From positions 310,001 to 374,000 of the forward strand of contig NZ_JAWKWO010000004.1 in NCBI RefSeq assembly GCF_041397485.1: 64,000 nucleotides of DNA, given 5' to 3'. The number at the start of each line of letters is the position of its first letter. Position 1 is the first letter of the stretch. The translations under genes were made by a program, and so were the position numbers. Below, in pieces: positions 34,201-43,800 of the stretch. The notes under the pieces were generated by a model that saw only the letters and a list, made by a program, of their open reading frames with translations, searched no databases and had not been told where the DNA came from. This DNA is from Zhengella sp020637775 (lineage in GTDB: Bacteria > Pseudomonadota > Alphaproteobacteria > Rhizobiales > Rhizobiaceae).

Positions 34201-34961
34201 TTCACGGCTCCACCCCGGCACGGTTCCAGCGCCTGTTCGAGGAGATCACCGAGGACACGCTCGAAAGAAACGCGCCCGACCATCAGGTCGTCATCGTCAA
34301 TGCATGGAACGAATGGGCCGAAGGCACCTATATGGAGCCGGATGCGTCCTGGGGCCACGCCTATATCAACGCGGCTTCCCGGGCGCTCACAGGCAAGCGC
34401 CACGGGCGCATCGCGATTCTCGGCGCCCGCCGGCAATCCCTGTCCCTGGAAACCGCCGACCTGGAATGGTTCGATACGGCCGGCGGCACAGGGGATTTGA
34501 CGGAAGTACCGGAAAGCATTTCCGCTTCGCCCATCGGGCAGATGCTCGCCATGGGCAGGCAATTGCTCGATTTCGATCTCGTCCTCACGGGACAAGCCGT
34601 ACCGGACGAGCCCGACGCCATCCTTTCCCTGGCCCATCGCTTCTACATGGACGAGGACCTCGGCCTGCTGATGCTGGGAACCGCACGGGAACCGGCATTC
34701 GAGGACGGTCGCAAGGCGATCCTGCTGTCGGAACTCGGCGCCCAGCTATCGGCAAGACTGGAAGACGGGGACAGCCGCACTTGCTCCAGTATCGTGATGC
34801 GCACGGGCGTCGTCCGCCCGGTTCTTGCCAAGGCACCGTCGGTGCTGGGCCTGTGGTGCGACGATCCGGAACGGACGTCTTTCCTTGTCTCTTCGCTGCC
34901 CGTGCTCGCCCGCAGCATCGGCTATCGTGTCGCACATGAAGAGAACGGGGCCGACGACTAG
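31257..34961 (+). CDS. Large repeat protein with GH99-like/WbsX domain
   Basis: The product has 1234 residues. The first ~670 residues are a tandem array: paired units of the type FDxxxYxxxxxD ... HYxxxGxxEGRxP ... WFDxxxYxxxNxD recur at about residues 27, 137, 258, 375, 493 and 589, for example FDEDLYLDLNRDI and FDSALYRRLNTDL. From about residue 698 comes a WbsX/GH99-like domain: FAWYLPQFHPIREND, WGKGFTEWTNVGKAMP, FLCWANENWTRRWDGAE, VNAWNEWAEGTYMEPD. The last 170 residues are not recognised. ATG 31257 follows a modest GGAAA. No signal peptide is seen. It probably acts in assembly of the same surface glycan as its neighbours. Confidence 0.85.
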   Translation: MIVDVISLARHPSIARNYFIIKKLRIFDKDNYLRSYSDVRMSGRDPLAHFLMHGRREGRMPTRSVGPAEFMELVGELAALPPSERRNFKGLEDYRERRRQKWFDNRFDLVADRQDGLTDAIRESRRKDFHIIRKSGYFDHLHYAEQTGEAGNEDLHAIAHYVLAGEQAGLKPARWFDPEAYLQSNRDCRTSGRNAFAHFIAGLAGEVSAAPDGQQDLSPEELARTPAFIAALKAFRVSDGEDARQIATEWKLLSGNTPFDRVWYARSYLEPLGLKADPVLHYVTVGAAKGHLPNAWFNAGAFTDANRNRPMTWRTPFAAYVDAHHRWRAEVLGAGDDAADPALLRFAADMLANGIYSEDDYKRAIEEYRLIARSALFDEDLYLDLNRDITRSAWGSGLGHYVARGASEGRWPNHWFNPQRFRQENRDLPRNANALMGFIGIQAAVTRQLEHDLESALDADARAFLSRLFHSGTLNHQALEQMAGDYALIRKRQVFDSALYRRLNTDLDHTDCPPLHHFVLKGGREGRWPTEWFDINAYVKANPDLDTGRVNPLADYLRKNKTIEATAPSTDDGRDLLAEWRHAIEASGLFDADFYARQIHATDPDVDFIDHYLRFGRIYGLRPRSDFDPRFYQTTYSDCVQAGVEPFAHYVSVGIHERRLTDASGPPADEDTGANRWMKPGAPLREYEEARPVAAPPRVRAFAWYLPQFHPIRENDAWWGKGFTEWTNVGKAMPLFPAHVQPRVPADLGYYDLRIADVMAEQAALARRFGFEGFAVYYYWFAGHRLLERPVDNLLERPDIDFPFFLCWANENWTRRWDGAENEVLMKQEHSSEDDLAMIADIARYMQDPRYVRIGGKPLFVVYRPGLLPEVSRTLARWRAHCREAGIGEIVIGAVVSFGYSSAAADGFDLEIEFPPHNLTKLRQVTSDVMSDAKGFSGHVFDYDSYVEEAAKPGRDGTCPQIRGIMPQWDNTARRGQRATIFHGSTPARFQRLFEEITEDTLERNAPDHQVVIVNAWNEWAEGTYMEPDASWGHAYINAASRALTGKRHGRIAILGARRQSLSLETADLEWFDTAGGTGDLTEVPESISASPIGQMLAMGRQLLDFDLVLTGQAVPDEPDAILSLAHRFYMDEDLGLLMLGTAREPAFEDGRKAILLSELGAQLSARLEDGDSRTCSSIVMRTGVVRPVLAKAPSVLGLWCDDPERTSFLVSSLPVLARSIGYRVAHEENGADD
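31338..33237 (+). repeat. Protein-level tandem repeat array inside the large GH99-like gene
   Basis: Five to six diverged units of roughly 118 codons, each made of a FDxxxY...D half and a WFDxxxY...NxD half joined by HYVxxGxxEGRxPxxW. The period is steady (about residues 137, 258, 375, 493) and shortens in the last unit. Similarity is in the protein, not in the DNA, so the duplications are old. Confidence 0.82.
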
Positions 34962-37900
34962 GCCGGGCGAGAGACGGCGGCCACGGGCATCTCCTCCTCC
35001 GGCTTGACGGCACGCACCAGGCGCAGGTCGTGCAGGATGGCGAACACCGCCGGTGAAACGAACAGCGCCAGCAGCGTCGCCCCGGTCAGGCCGAAGGCCA
35101 GGCTCGTGACGATGGGCCTCAGGAACTGCGCCTGCGTCGATTGCTCCAGCAGCAAAGGGCCGAGGCCGACCACCGTGGTCAGCGATGTCAGGAAGATCGC
35201 CCGGAACCGGTCGCGTACGGCATTGACGCCGGCAGCCAGGATGTCGTCGCCCTGCTCCACATGCCCCTTGATGAACTCGACCAGGAGAATGGAATTGTTC
35301 ACCACCACGCCGGCAAGCGTGGCCATGCCCACCATGCTCGGCATGGAAAGCTGGATGCCCAGCGCCATATGGCCCCAGACGACACCGACGAAGCCCAGCG
35401 GAATGGCGGCAATGACGGCCAGCGGCTGGATGAAGCTGCGGAACTGGAACGCCAGGATCAGGAAAACCCCGACCAGCCCGACGATCATGTTGCGCAGCAG
35501 CGACGATCCGGTCGTCGCGGTATCCTTTTCCTCGCCCGCGACCACCACACGCACATCGGGCCTCTCCTCGGCCAGACGCGGAAGATAGTCGCTCTTCATG
35601 GCCGCGATCAGTTCGCGGGCATTGGCCACGGCCGGATTGATGGAGCCCGTGACGGAGACCGTACGCTCTCCATCGATCCGTGTGATCCCGGCAAATCCGC
35701 GTATTTCGGTGATGTCGGCAACCGCCGACAACGGAATGAGCGCGCCATCCGGTCCCGCGATCATGATCCGGCCGATGTCGTCTCCGTTGCCCCGGTCGGC
35801 AGGCGACAGACGGGCGACGATATCCACCTGCCCCAGCGCATCGGGAAAGGACAGCCCGGTATCGCCGCGAAAGGCCGCGCGCAACTGGGTTGCCACGCTC
35901 TGCGCGCTGACGCCGAGCGCCGTGGCATTGGCCGGGCGCAGCCTCACCACAAATTCCCGCTTGCCCGGACGCAGGTCGTAGGTCACGTCCCGCACACCGT
36001 CGAAGCCGCGGAAGAAGGCGCGCAATTCCTGCGCCGTGGCCAGCAATTGCTCCAGGTCGCCGCCCTTGAGGCGAATGTCGATGGGCTTTCCGCCGGGCCC
36101 GCGCTCACGATCGGTGAAGCGCAGCGCCACCATGTCCGGCAACGGACCGGTCAGTTCCTTCCACCGGTCGAGAACGGCGGTCACGGTGGTCGTGCGCGTC
36201 CCCGCCGGCAGCAGCGCAGCACTCACGGTCGCCAGGTGCGGCCCGCTCTCGGCAACATCGGGATTGCTTCCGAAGGAAACGGTGACATGGCCGACAAGCG
36301 GCTGCCGGTCCGGCTGCTTCGGCGTTTCCTCGCGGTTGATCTGTTCCAGCGCATCGGTCACGCGCCCCACCCGCTCGGCGGTCAGGGCCAGCGGCATGCC
36401 TTGCGGCAGCAGCAGCCGCGCCTCCACCGTGTCGCTTTCGAGCGTCGGAAAACTCTGGAACTTCAGGAAGCCGCCCGTGATCGGCGCCACCGAAAACAGC
36501 AAGGCGAACAGCGCCAGTCCAAGGGTCAGGTAGCGAAACCGCAAGGCAAGACGCGCCAGCGGCACGACGGCCCCGTCGCGCAAGCGGTCGAAGGCACCGT
36601 TCACCGCCCGGCTCACCCGGCTTTGCCCGGCATCCGTGCCGAGCGCATGTTTCAGGTGATGCGGCAGGATCAGGAAGGCCTCCAGCAGGCTGACCACCAG
36701 CGTGATGACGAGCACGATCGGCATGAACTTGAGCACTGCCCCGATCTGGCCAGTGAGCAGGCCCAGCGGGCCAACGATCATGACCGTCGTCAGGAAGGAG
36801 GCGAGAACGCCGGGCATGACTTGCATGGCGCCATTCACTGCCGCCGCCAGCGGCGCCTCGCCCTTTTGCCGGCGGCGCACGATGTTTTCCGAGATGACGA
36901 TGGAATCGTCCATCAGCAACCCGATCGCCACCAGAAGCGCCACCATGGTGATCATGTTGATCGTCAGGCCGGTGAGCTGCATCACGAACACCGTGCCGAG
37001 AAAAGAGACCGGCAGGCCGAGCGCGACCCAGAAAGAGAAGCGGAAGCCGAAGAAGAGCCACATCACGGCCAGCACCAGGGCAAGGCCCTGCACGCCATTC
37101 GTGCCGATGATGCGCAACCGTTCGACGATATTGGTCGTGCTGTCCTGCGCGATGTCGAGGGAAATGCCCGCCGGCGCCTCAGCGCGCGCCGTTGCGAGTT
37201 CGCCTTGCAGCGCATCCATGACGTTGAGCGCATCCTGGCTGTCGGTCTTGGTGACATTGATGATGGCGGCGCGCTTTCCATTGAACCACGTGGCCACGGC
37301 CGGATCGGAAAAGCGGCGTGCGATCGTCGCGATTTCGCCAAGCAGGACTTCGCGCCCCAGCGCCGAACCCGTGACGGGGATCGTCGCGATCTCGCCCGGA
37401 CTGCGCCGTTCGCCGGCAAAGCGCACCAGCGCATCGCCCCGCGGCCCTTCGATCGTGCCCGCCGGCATGTCGAGACTGTGGCGCGCCAGGGCGGCGGCGA
37501 CATCGGCTATGGTCAATCCGTGGCGCTCCAGCGCCTCGGCATCCATCTCGATGGCGATCTCGCGGTCGGAAAAACCGGCCACGTCTGCCTGGGTGATTCC
37601 GGGATTGCGCTTCAGCGTCTCGGCGAGCCGGTCGGCATAGGCATGCAGCACGGCCGGATCCTCCGGCCCGGTCACGGCCACCGAGGCCACGTTGGCAATC
37701 CGCTCGACGATCCGCGTCACCGGGTCCTCGGCCTTTTCGGGCATGCCGGTCACGCCCTCCACCGCTGCCTTGATGTCGGCGGCAAAGCGGTCCATGTCAG
37801 CGCCGTCCACGATCTCTGCCGTCATGATGGCGAGATTGTCGCGCGCCTGGCACTGCAGTTCGGCAAGGTTCTCCACGGCACGCACGGGGTCCTCGATCAC

Positions 37901-38089
37901 CATGCAGATGCCGCGCTCCACCTCGCCCGGCGCGGCGCCCGGATAGGCGATGCGCACCTCGACATCGGAAGGCGGAATCACGGGAAACGTGTCGCGCCTG
38001 AGCGTCGGCGCGGCCACCGCGCCAAGCCCGATCAGCGCGATCATCAGGATGTTGGCTGCCGTCGGATGGCGCGCGAGAAGGCTGATCAT
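34958..38089 (-). CDS. RND efflux transporter permease (AcrB/MexB type)
   Basis: The product has 1043 residues, the normal size for a 12-helix RND pump with two large periplasmic loops. Visible are the N-terminal LLARHPTAANILMIALIGLGAV helix (quoted as ARHPTAANILMIALIGLGAV), LVAIGLLMDDSIVISENIVRR in helix 4 with the proton-relay acidic residues, FQFRSFIQPLAVIAAIPLGF and MATLAGVVVNNSILLVEFIKG in the second half. It expels drugs or other compounds with the adaptor encoded upstream, whose stop overlaps this start. No outer-membrane channel gene is present, so a shared TolC must serve. Its 3' end overlaps the large GH99-like gene by four bases, tail to tail. Confidence 0.94.
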   Translation of the reverse strand: MISLLARHPTAANILMIALIGLGAVAAPTLRRDTFPVIPPSDVEVRIAYPGAAPGEVERGICMVIEDPVRAVENLAELQCQARDNLAIMTAEIVDGADMDRFAADIKAAVEGVTGMPEKAEDPVTRIVERIANVASVAVTGPEDPAVLHAYADRLAETLKRNPGITQADVAGFSDREIAIEMDAEALERHGLTIADVAAALARHSLDMPAGTIEGPRGDALVRFAGERRSPGEIATIPVTGSALGREVLLGEIATIARRFSDPAVATWFNGKRAAIINVTKTDSQDALNVMDALQGELATARAEAPAGISLDIAQDSTTNIVERLRIIGTNGVQGLALVLAVMWLFFGFRFSFWVALGLPVSFLGTVFVMQLTGLTINMITMVALLVAIGLLMDDSIVISENIVRRRQKGEAPLAAAVNGAMQVMPGVLASFLTTVMIVGPLGLLTGQIGAVLKFMPIVLVITLVVSLLEAFLILPHHLKHALGTDAGQSRVSRAVNGAFDRLRDGAVVPLARLALRFRYLTLGLALFALLFSVAPITGGFLKFQSFPTLESDTVEARLLLPQGMPLALTAERVGRVTDALEQINREETPKQPDRQPLVGHVTVSFGSNPDVAESGPHLATVSAALLPAGTRTTTVTAVLDRWKELTGPLPDMVALRFTDRERGPGGKPIDIRLKGGDLEQLLATAQELRAFFRGFDGVRDVTYDLRPGKREFVVRLRPANATALGVSAQSVATQLRAAFRGDTGLSFPDALGQVDIVARLSPADRGNGDDIGRIMIAGPDGALIPLSAVADITEIRGFAGITRIDGERTVSVTGSINPAVANARELIAAMKSDYLPRLAEERPDVRVVVAGEEKDTATTGSSLLRNMIVGLVGVFLILAFQFRSFIQPLAVIAAIPLGFVGVVWGHMALGIQLSMPSMVGMATLAGVVVNNSILLVEFIKGHVEQGDDILAAGVNAVRDRFRAIFLTSLTTVVGLGPLLLEQSTQAQFLRPIVTSLAFGLTGATLLALFVSPAVFAILHDLRLVRAVKPEEEMPVAAVSRPA

Positions 38090-39381
38090 TCGCCCGGCTC
38101 CCTGCCGATGGCCGCAGCCGCAATGTCCGCCTTGAGCGCTTCATCCTCGACGGGCAGGACCGCCATGCCGGGAATCGCGATGGTCGGGTCGCTGACCACC
38201 AGCCGGTCGCCAGGGGCAAGCCCCTCGCCGACAATGGCTATTCCGTCCATGACATGGGACACCCTGACCGCCCGTGTTTCGAGGCGGTTGCCGGCACCGA
38301 CAACGAGCGCGCTGCCCGCCTGCACCGCCTCCGCCGGCACCGCGATGGTCTTGCGCAACGGCGCATGCAGTTCGACCTCGACGAACATGTTCCGGCGCAA
38401 GGGCGGCCGGACGCCCGGTTCGGCCAAATCGAGCGGCCGGTCCACGCGAACGACGATATTGGGGCTCTGGGTGCGCGCATCCACCGTCTCGCCAATCCGC
38501 GCCACGCTGGCCGGCCATTCCACCACACGGCCCGGCACGGGCAGGCGCACCGTGGCGCCGAGATCGGTGATGTCCTGTCCGTCCTCCAGCGCGCGGACCA
38601 CCGGTCCGGCCCGCCCGATGGCAAACTGGGCGCTGACTTCCGCAGCGTCCGTTCCCTCTGCCGTGAACAACGTCGCCCCGCGCGTGACAACCTGTCCGAG
38701 TTCGGCATTCACCTCCCCGATGATGATGTCATAGGGCGCGGTGATGGACGTGAAATCGAGATTGCGCTCGGAAATTGCGCGCTGTGCCCTCAGCACCTTG
38801 CGTTCGGCGCCGTTGAGGACGAGCTGGTTTTCAATCTCGGTCATTTTCGCGCGCGCCGCCACGACCGCGCGCTGCGCCTGCTCCAGCCGCGCCTGCGTCG
38901 CCACGCCCCTGTCCTGCAGCGCCTTCTGCCGCTCCAGTTCGGCCTCCGACAATTCCAGGTCGCTCCTGCTGATCGCCAGGCTGGCATTCAGGGTTTCATC
39001 CTTCACGTCCAGGGCCGCCAGTTGCGCATCGGTCTGGGCGATGGCCAGTTGCAGGTCGGTGTCGTCGATGCGCGCCAGCACCGTTCCCTTTTCCGCCAGC
39101 CTTCCGTTTGCCAGGTTCTCCGCCGTTTCGATGATCTCGCCATCGATCCGGGCGACCGCGCGCCATGCACGCGCCGGCGTGACCTTGCCATACCCCTTGA
39201 CGCGCGGCAGCACATCCACCGGCTCCAGCGTCAGCACACGCACCGGCATCGCCCTGACCGCCTTTTCGCTCGCCTCCGGTGCCTCGAACAGGCTGCCCGA
39301 GACGATGATCGCCAGGACGCCCAGGCCAACCGGAACAAGGACGGCCAGGCCGCGCATGAGAATGATTGCGATCCGCTTCAT
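38086..39381 (-). CDS. RND efflux periplasmic adaptor (membrane fusion protein)
   Basis: The product has 431 residues. An N-terminal membrane anchor (GLAVLVPVGLGVLAIIVSG) is followed by the adaptor layout: a beta region with PRVKGYGKVTPARAWRAVARIDG, the lipoyl half GTVLARIDDTDL, a coiled-coil hairpin of about 80 residues (LAALDVKDETLNASLAISRS through ALQDRGVATQARLEQAQRAV), and the second lipoyl half ITAPYDIIIGEVNAELGQVV. It bridges the RND pump to an outer-membrane channel. The ATG at 39381 has AAGGAAC upstream. It overlaps the pump gene by four bases, so the two form one operon. No regulator gene adjoins it. Confidence 0.92.
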   Translation of the reverse strand: MKRIAIILMRGLAVLVPVGLGVLAIIVSGSLFEAPEASEKAVRAMPVRVLTLEPVDVLPRVKGYGKVTPARAWRAVARIDGEIIETAENLANGRLAEKGTVLARIDDTDLQLAIAQTDAQLAALDVKDETLNASLAISRSDLELSEAELERQKALQDRGVATQARLEQAQRAVVAARAKMTEIENQLVLNGAERKVLRAQRAISERNLDFTSITAPYDIIIGEVNAELGQVVTRGATLFTAEGTDAAEVSAQFAIGRAGPVVRALEDGQDITDLGATVRLPVPGRVVEWPASVARIGETVDARTQSPNIVVRVDRPLDLAEPGVRPPLRRNMFVEVELHAPLRKTIAVPAEAVQAGSALVVGAGNRLETRAVRVSHVMDGIAIVGEGLAPGDRLVVSDPTIAIPGMAVLPVEDEALKADIAAAAIGREPGE

Positions 39382-39422
39382 TTGATATCCGTTCCTTGCA
39401 GCGACGCGGCCAACACGGCGCT

Positions 39423-39436
39423 CATATGCACATATG
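39423..39436. promoter_or_regulatory. CATATG direct/inverted repeats before the RND operon
   Basis: Two CATATG hexamers separated by CA lie about 42 bases before the adaptor start, inside a 268-base gap between divergent genes. Each hexamer is self-complementary. They may be part of the operon's promoter or a regulator site; no clear -35 was assigned. Confidence 0.4.
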
Positions 39437-39649
39437 ATGATATGGATCGCAAGCGGCGATCAGCCGTCAGTTTGCCCGATCACAAATCCCGAACCGGTCT
39501 TCCATCGGTCAGCCGCGGCGGCGTGCTTGTGTCCATCTGCCTTGAAATCACGGAAGATAACCTGCTTCCTGCCAGCCCAAGGGTCAATTGAACGAATCGG
39601 GTATCGTTCTTCCTCCGGGCATGGGCAACACCGAGCAGACAGGGAAAGC

Positions 39650-40885
39650 GTGATCAGAATACTGCACACCGCCGACATCCACCTCGACTCCCCGCTCAAG
39701 TCGCTTGCGCTGCGCGATGAAAGCCTGCGCGCCATCGTCCACGCCGCCACGCGCGATGCCTTCGCGCGCATCGTCGACACGGCGATTGCCGAGGGTGTCG
39801 CTGCCCTCTTGATTGCAGGCGACCTTTTTGACGGCGCCGAACGCAGCGCTCGCACCGCGGCTTTCCTGACAGGCCAGTTCGACCGCCTGCGCCAGGCCGG
39901 CATCCGCGCCTTCTACATCAAGGGCAACCATGATGCGGAAAATCCCATCACCGGCGAACTGGCGCTGCCGGACAATGTGCACGTTTTCGACGGACGCGGC
40001 GGCAAGGTGGAGCTGGCCGGGGGAATCTGGATTCACGGCGTCAGCTTCGCGCGGGCGCAAGCCCCGGAAAGCCTTCTTGGGAAGTTCCATCCGCCCGTTG
40101 CCGGAGCCGTCAACATCGCCATGCTGCACACCTCGCTTGCCGGGTCGCCCGGCCATGACGTCTATGCCCCCTGCTCGGTCGCCGACATGGCTGCCATGGG
40201 TTTTGACTATTGGGCGCTTGGCCATGTTCACAAGAGACAGGTTCATTCCGAATCGCCCCTGATCGTCATGCCGGGCATTCCGCAAGGCCGCGACATCGGC
40301 GAAGCGGGCGCGAAAACGGCGACCATGCTCACCATTGAAGACGGGATCATCACCACAAGCGAGGTGGCAACGTCGCTCGTGGAGTTCACCGCACTGGATC
40401 TGGACATCACCGGGGCCGACAGCGGCGACGCCCTGCGGGCCATGCTGCGCAAGGCTTTGACCGGTCTTGCCGGCGAACTGGAATCGGATGCAGGCATCGT
40501 GCGCCTGACCTTGAAGGGCAGGCCGCCCGCCCATTGGCAGTTCCTGCGCGACCGCGACATCTGGCGCGAAACCGCCGATAATGTCGCACGCGAGACAGGA
40601 CGCCTCTGGCTGGAGAAACTGGCCTTCGACCTGCAGCCTCCGCAGGATGCCGGACATGGCGCCGCCGCGACGGATGAGTTGGCGCGGCTGATGGATGCCA
40701 TTCGCGAAGAACCGGGATTCGCCGCAGCGGTACAGGAGGAGTTGGCCGGCGTTCTGGCGGAGTTGCCACCCCACCGCCGCGCCGCGCTGGCTCCGCATGA
40801 GGACGAAGCCGTGGCCCTTGGCCAGCGTTTGTTGGCGGCAGGTGCGCAAAGGCTGGTCGCACGCATGAAGGGGGCATCCGGCTGA
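39650..40885 (+). CDS. Metallophosphoesterase nuclease, YhaO/SbcD-like
   Basis: From GTG 39650 (AGGGAAA upstream) the product has 411 residues. All Mre11-type phosphoesterase motifs are visible: HTADIHLD (Asp9, His11), LLIAGDLFDG, YIKGNHD, MLHTSLAG and ALGHVHKRQ, giving a two-metal nuclease site. The C-terminal half is helical and would bind its ATPase partner. The stop overlaps the start of the ATPase gene (TGATG), the normal arrangement for these nuclease pairs. Size and partner resemble YhaO of Bacillus rather than classic SbcD. A role in DNA end processing or repair is inferred from the family. Confidence 0.9.
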   Translation: MIRILHTADIHLDSPLKSLALRDESLRAIVHAATRDAFARIVDTAIAEGVAALLIAGDLFDGAERSARTAAFLTGQFDRLRQAGIRAFYIKGNHDAENPITGELALPDNVHVFDGRGGKVELAGGIWIHGVSFARAQAPESLLGKFHPPVAGAVNIAMLHTSLAGSPGHDVYAPCSVADMAAMGFDYWALGHVHKRQVHSESPLIVMPGIPQGRDIGEAGAKTATMLTIEDGIITTSEVATSLVEFTALDLDITGADSGDALRAMLRKALTGLAGELESDAGIVRLTLKGRPPAHWQFLRDRDIWRETADNVARETGRLWLEKLAFDLQPPQDAGHGAAATDELARLMDAIREEPGFAAAVQEELAGVLAELPPHRRAALAPHEDEAVALGQRLLAAGAQRLVARMKGASG

Positions 40886-43800
40886 TGCGCATCCGGCGGC
40901 TCGATCTCGATTTCTTCGGCCACTTCACGGCGCGCAGGTTTGATTTCGGCGAAGCCGGGACGGGTGCGGATTTCCACATCATCCATGGGCCGAACGAAGC
41001 CGGGAAAACCACCACCAAGGAGGCCTTCCTGCGCCTGCTTTACGGCTTTCCCAACCGTGAGCCCTATGATTTCCAGCATCAGCGCAAGAACCTGCGTGTC
41101 TCTGCCCTTCTGGAAACCGCGGAGGGCGCCCGCGCCTTCACGCGCCTGCCCACGCGCGCCGCTTCGCTGGTTGACGAGACCGGAACCGCGCTGCCCGAGA
41201 CTGCGCTGACAGCCCATCTGGGCGGCCTTTCGCTGGATGACTATCGCAACCTGCTTTGCCTCGATGACGAGACCATCGAACGTGGCGGCGAGGATATCGC
41301 CAACGCGCGCGGCGATATCGGACGGCTGCTGTTTTCCGCCGCCGCGGGCGTGGCCGATCTCAATGCCGTCCTGGAAGCGGCCCGCGACGAGGCGGACAAG
41401 CTTTATCGCAAGCGCGCCAGCACCACGCGCATGGCGTCCCTGAAAAAGGAGCTTGCCGAGGTCGAGCGCGAAATCCGCGACAACGACATCAGCGCAAATG
41501 CCTGGCGCCGGCTCAGGCAGGCCCGCGACCAGGCGGCTGAGGAGGAAGATGCAGTCCGTCAGGAGCGCGCGGACCTCCGGCGCCAGGCGGCAGACGTCGA
41601 TGCGCGCCGCCGCGCCCTGCCCCTCATCAACGAGATCGACGACCTGGAAAAGCGGATCGCCCCCCACGCGCAATACCCCGCCCGCGTCGATATCAGCAGC
41701 GAGGATCTCGAAGCGCTGAGGGACGAACAGACCAGGGCAGCCAATGACGCCGAACGCCTCGAAGACGAAATCGTGGCGTTGCAGCAAGCCCTTGCCGGGC
41801 TGGAACCGGATCCCGAGGGCCTCGCCATCGCCAAACCGCTCGATGAGCTCGACACCTTGCGCAGCCGCTACAACACTGCCGGCATCGACCTGCCCAAACG
41901 GCGCGCGGCCGTCCGCGAAGCCTTGCAGGACATGGCGCGCGCGGCAGCCGACCTTCGGGTTGACGAGGCCGTGGCGCCCGAAAGCCTCATCTGCTCGACG
42001 GCCGATCTGGCCGATCTGGAGGCCGCGCGCGCTGCCATGCAGGCCGCAGAGCGTGACCGTACCAGCGAGGCGGCGGAAGTGGAGGCCCTGGAAACGCGCT
42101 TGCGCGAGGCCGTCCGGGCGCACGAGGCGCAGAAGCGGGCCGCCCCCGCCGCATCCGGAATTTCCGCCATTCTCGACCGTTTCGACGCGGATTCGCTGGC
42201 ATCCGCCCATGCCGCCGCCCGCGCGGCCGTCGACGAAGCACGCCGGCAGGCCCGCGACGGCCTCGACGCGCTGGGCCTTGCCGGACGACGGTTCGACAAC
42301 CTGCCCTCCTGCCCGCTGACAGCCGACGATGCCCGTGATCTGGCCGGGCGCCTCTCCACACTCGAAAGGAAGATCGCGGAACAAGACGACCGCATTGCCG
42401 GATACCGGGAGACCGCCGCCGTCCACACCGCGCAAATCGAACGGCTGACGGCAGCCGGAACGGTGATTGCCGACCTCGAAGCAAAGGGCTTGATGGAGCA
42501 GCGCGACACGCTCTGGTCGGCCCATCGCAAGGCCCTGACCGGCGACAGCGCCGATATGTTCGAGACGGCAATGCGCCAGGTCGATGACATGGCGCGGACC
42601 CGCCTTGCCCGCGCCCGTGAACTGGCAGCCTTGCGCCAGGCCGAACAGGGCCTTTCGGAAGCAGCGGCAAGGGCCGTGCAGGGCGAGCGGCAACGCGACG
42701 CGCTGGAAACGCAGAAAGCCGCGATCGAGGCACGCATTGCCGATGCCGCCAGCGCCGCCGGACTGGATCCGGCAACCTCGCCTTCCGCCTTTTTCCCCTG
42801 GATTGACCGGCTGGCAGCCGCGGGCCTGGCCGCCCGGCAACGCCAGGCGGTGGAAGACCGGCATCGCCCGGTGCTGGAGAAGGCCGACGCGCTGGTGCAG
42901 GCATTGCGCCCCTTCCTCGACCTGGCGGAACCGGAATTCGACGCTTGCCTGACGGCGGCGCGCCGCCTCGCCAGGGCCGAACGCGATCATGCGGATGCGC
43001 TGAAGGCGGCGATGGAGCGGGTACAGGAACTTCAACGCGACCTGGCTGGACGCAAGGACCGGCTTGACCGGCGTGAAGCCCGGGCCGCCACCGCACGCCA
43101 GGCCTGGACGGAGCGTGTGCAAAGGCTGTTTGACGGACGGATAGGCCCCGAAACGCTGGAACGGTCGCTGGAGCCCCTGAGCCGGCTGCGCGAACATGAC
43201 AGCCGCCGGACCAGCGCCGAACGGCAGGTATCTGGCATGGAGGAAGACCAGCGCCAGTTTTCCGGCCGGGTGGATGCGCTGGCCGCCGCCCTTGCATCGG
43301 CAAGCGGAACGGAAACCGGCGGCGGCGATCCGCTGGCCACCTTCGATGCCTTGCGCCATCGTGCCGAGCATGCCGTCCAGACCGAACACCGCCGCAAGGA
43401 TGGCGAGACGCGGTTGGTGCAAAAGCGGCAGGCATTGCAGGCTGCCCGCCGGCGGCTGGATGAAATCGACCGCGAGGTCCGTCAACTGGCCGCGATCTTT
43501 CCCGCCGGCATACCGGTGGCAACCTTGGCCGAATTGCGCACGGCAGTAGCCTTGGCCGGGGAAATCGGCACCTGGCGCGAACGCTTGTCGGCCTGCCAAC
43601 GCCAGGTTCTCGACATCCTTTCCGTCGCAGACCTGTCGGCTGCCCGTCTTGCGCTGGCCGATGCCACCGCGGCCGGCTTGCAGGCGCAGGCGGACAATCT
43701 GGCAAGCGACCTGGAAGCCATCGACCTGCGCATCACGAAAGCCACGGAAGCCCGCGTCTCAACCGCGCGCGATCTGGCCGCAGTTACCGGCGACGCCGAC

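Noticed and set aside
35141..38734. Plus-strand open frame of about 1200 codons
   Set aside because: It is the mirror of the RND pump gene, rich in His, Arg and Gln with no recognisable domain.
40243..43599. Minus-strand open frame of about 1100 codons
   Set aside because: It is antisense to the YhaO/YhaN pair; no domain and no plausible start.
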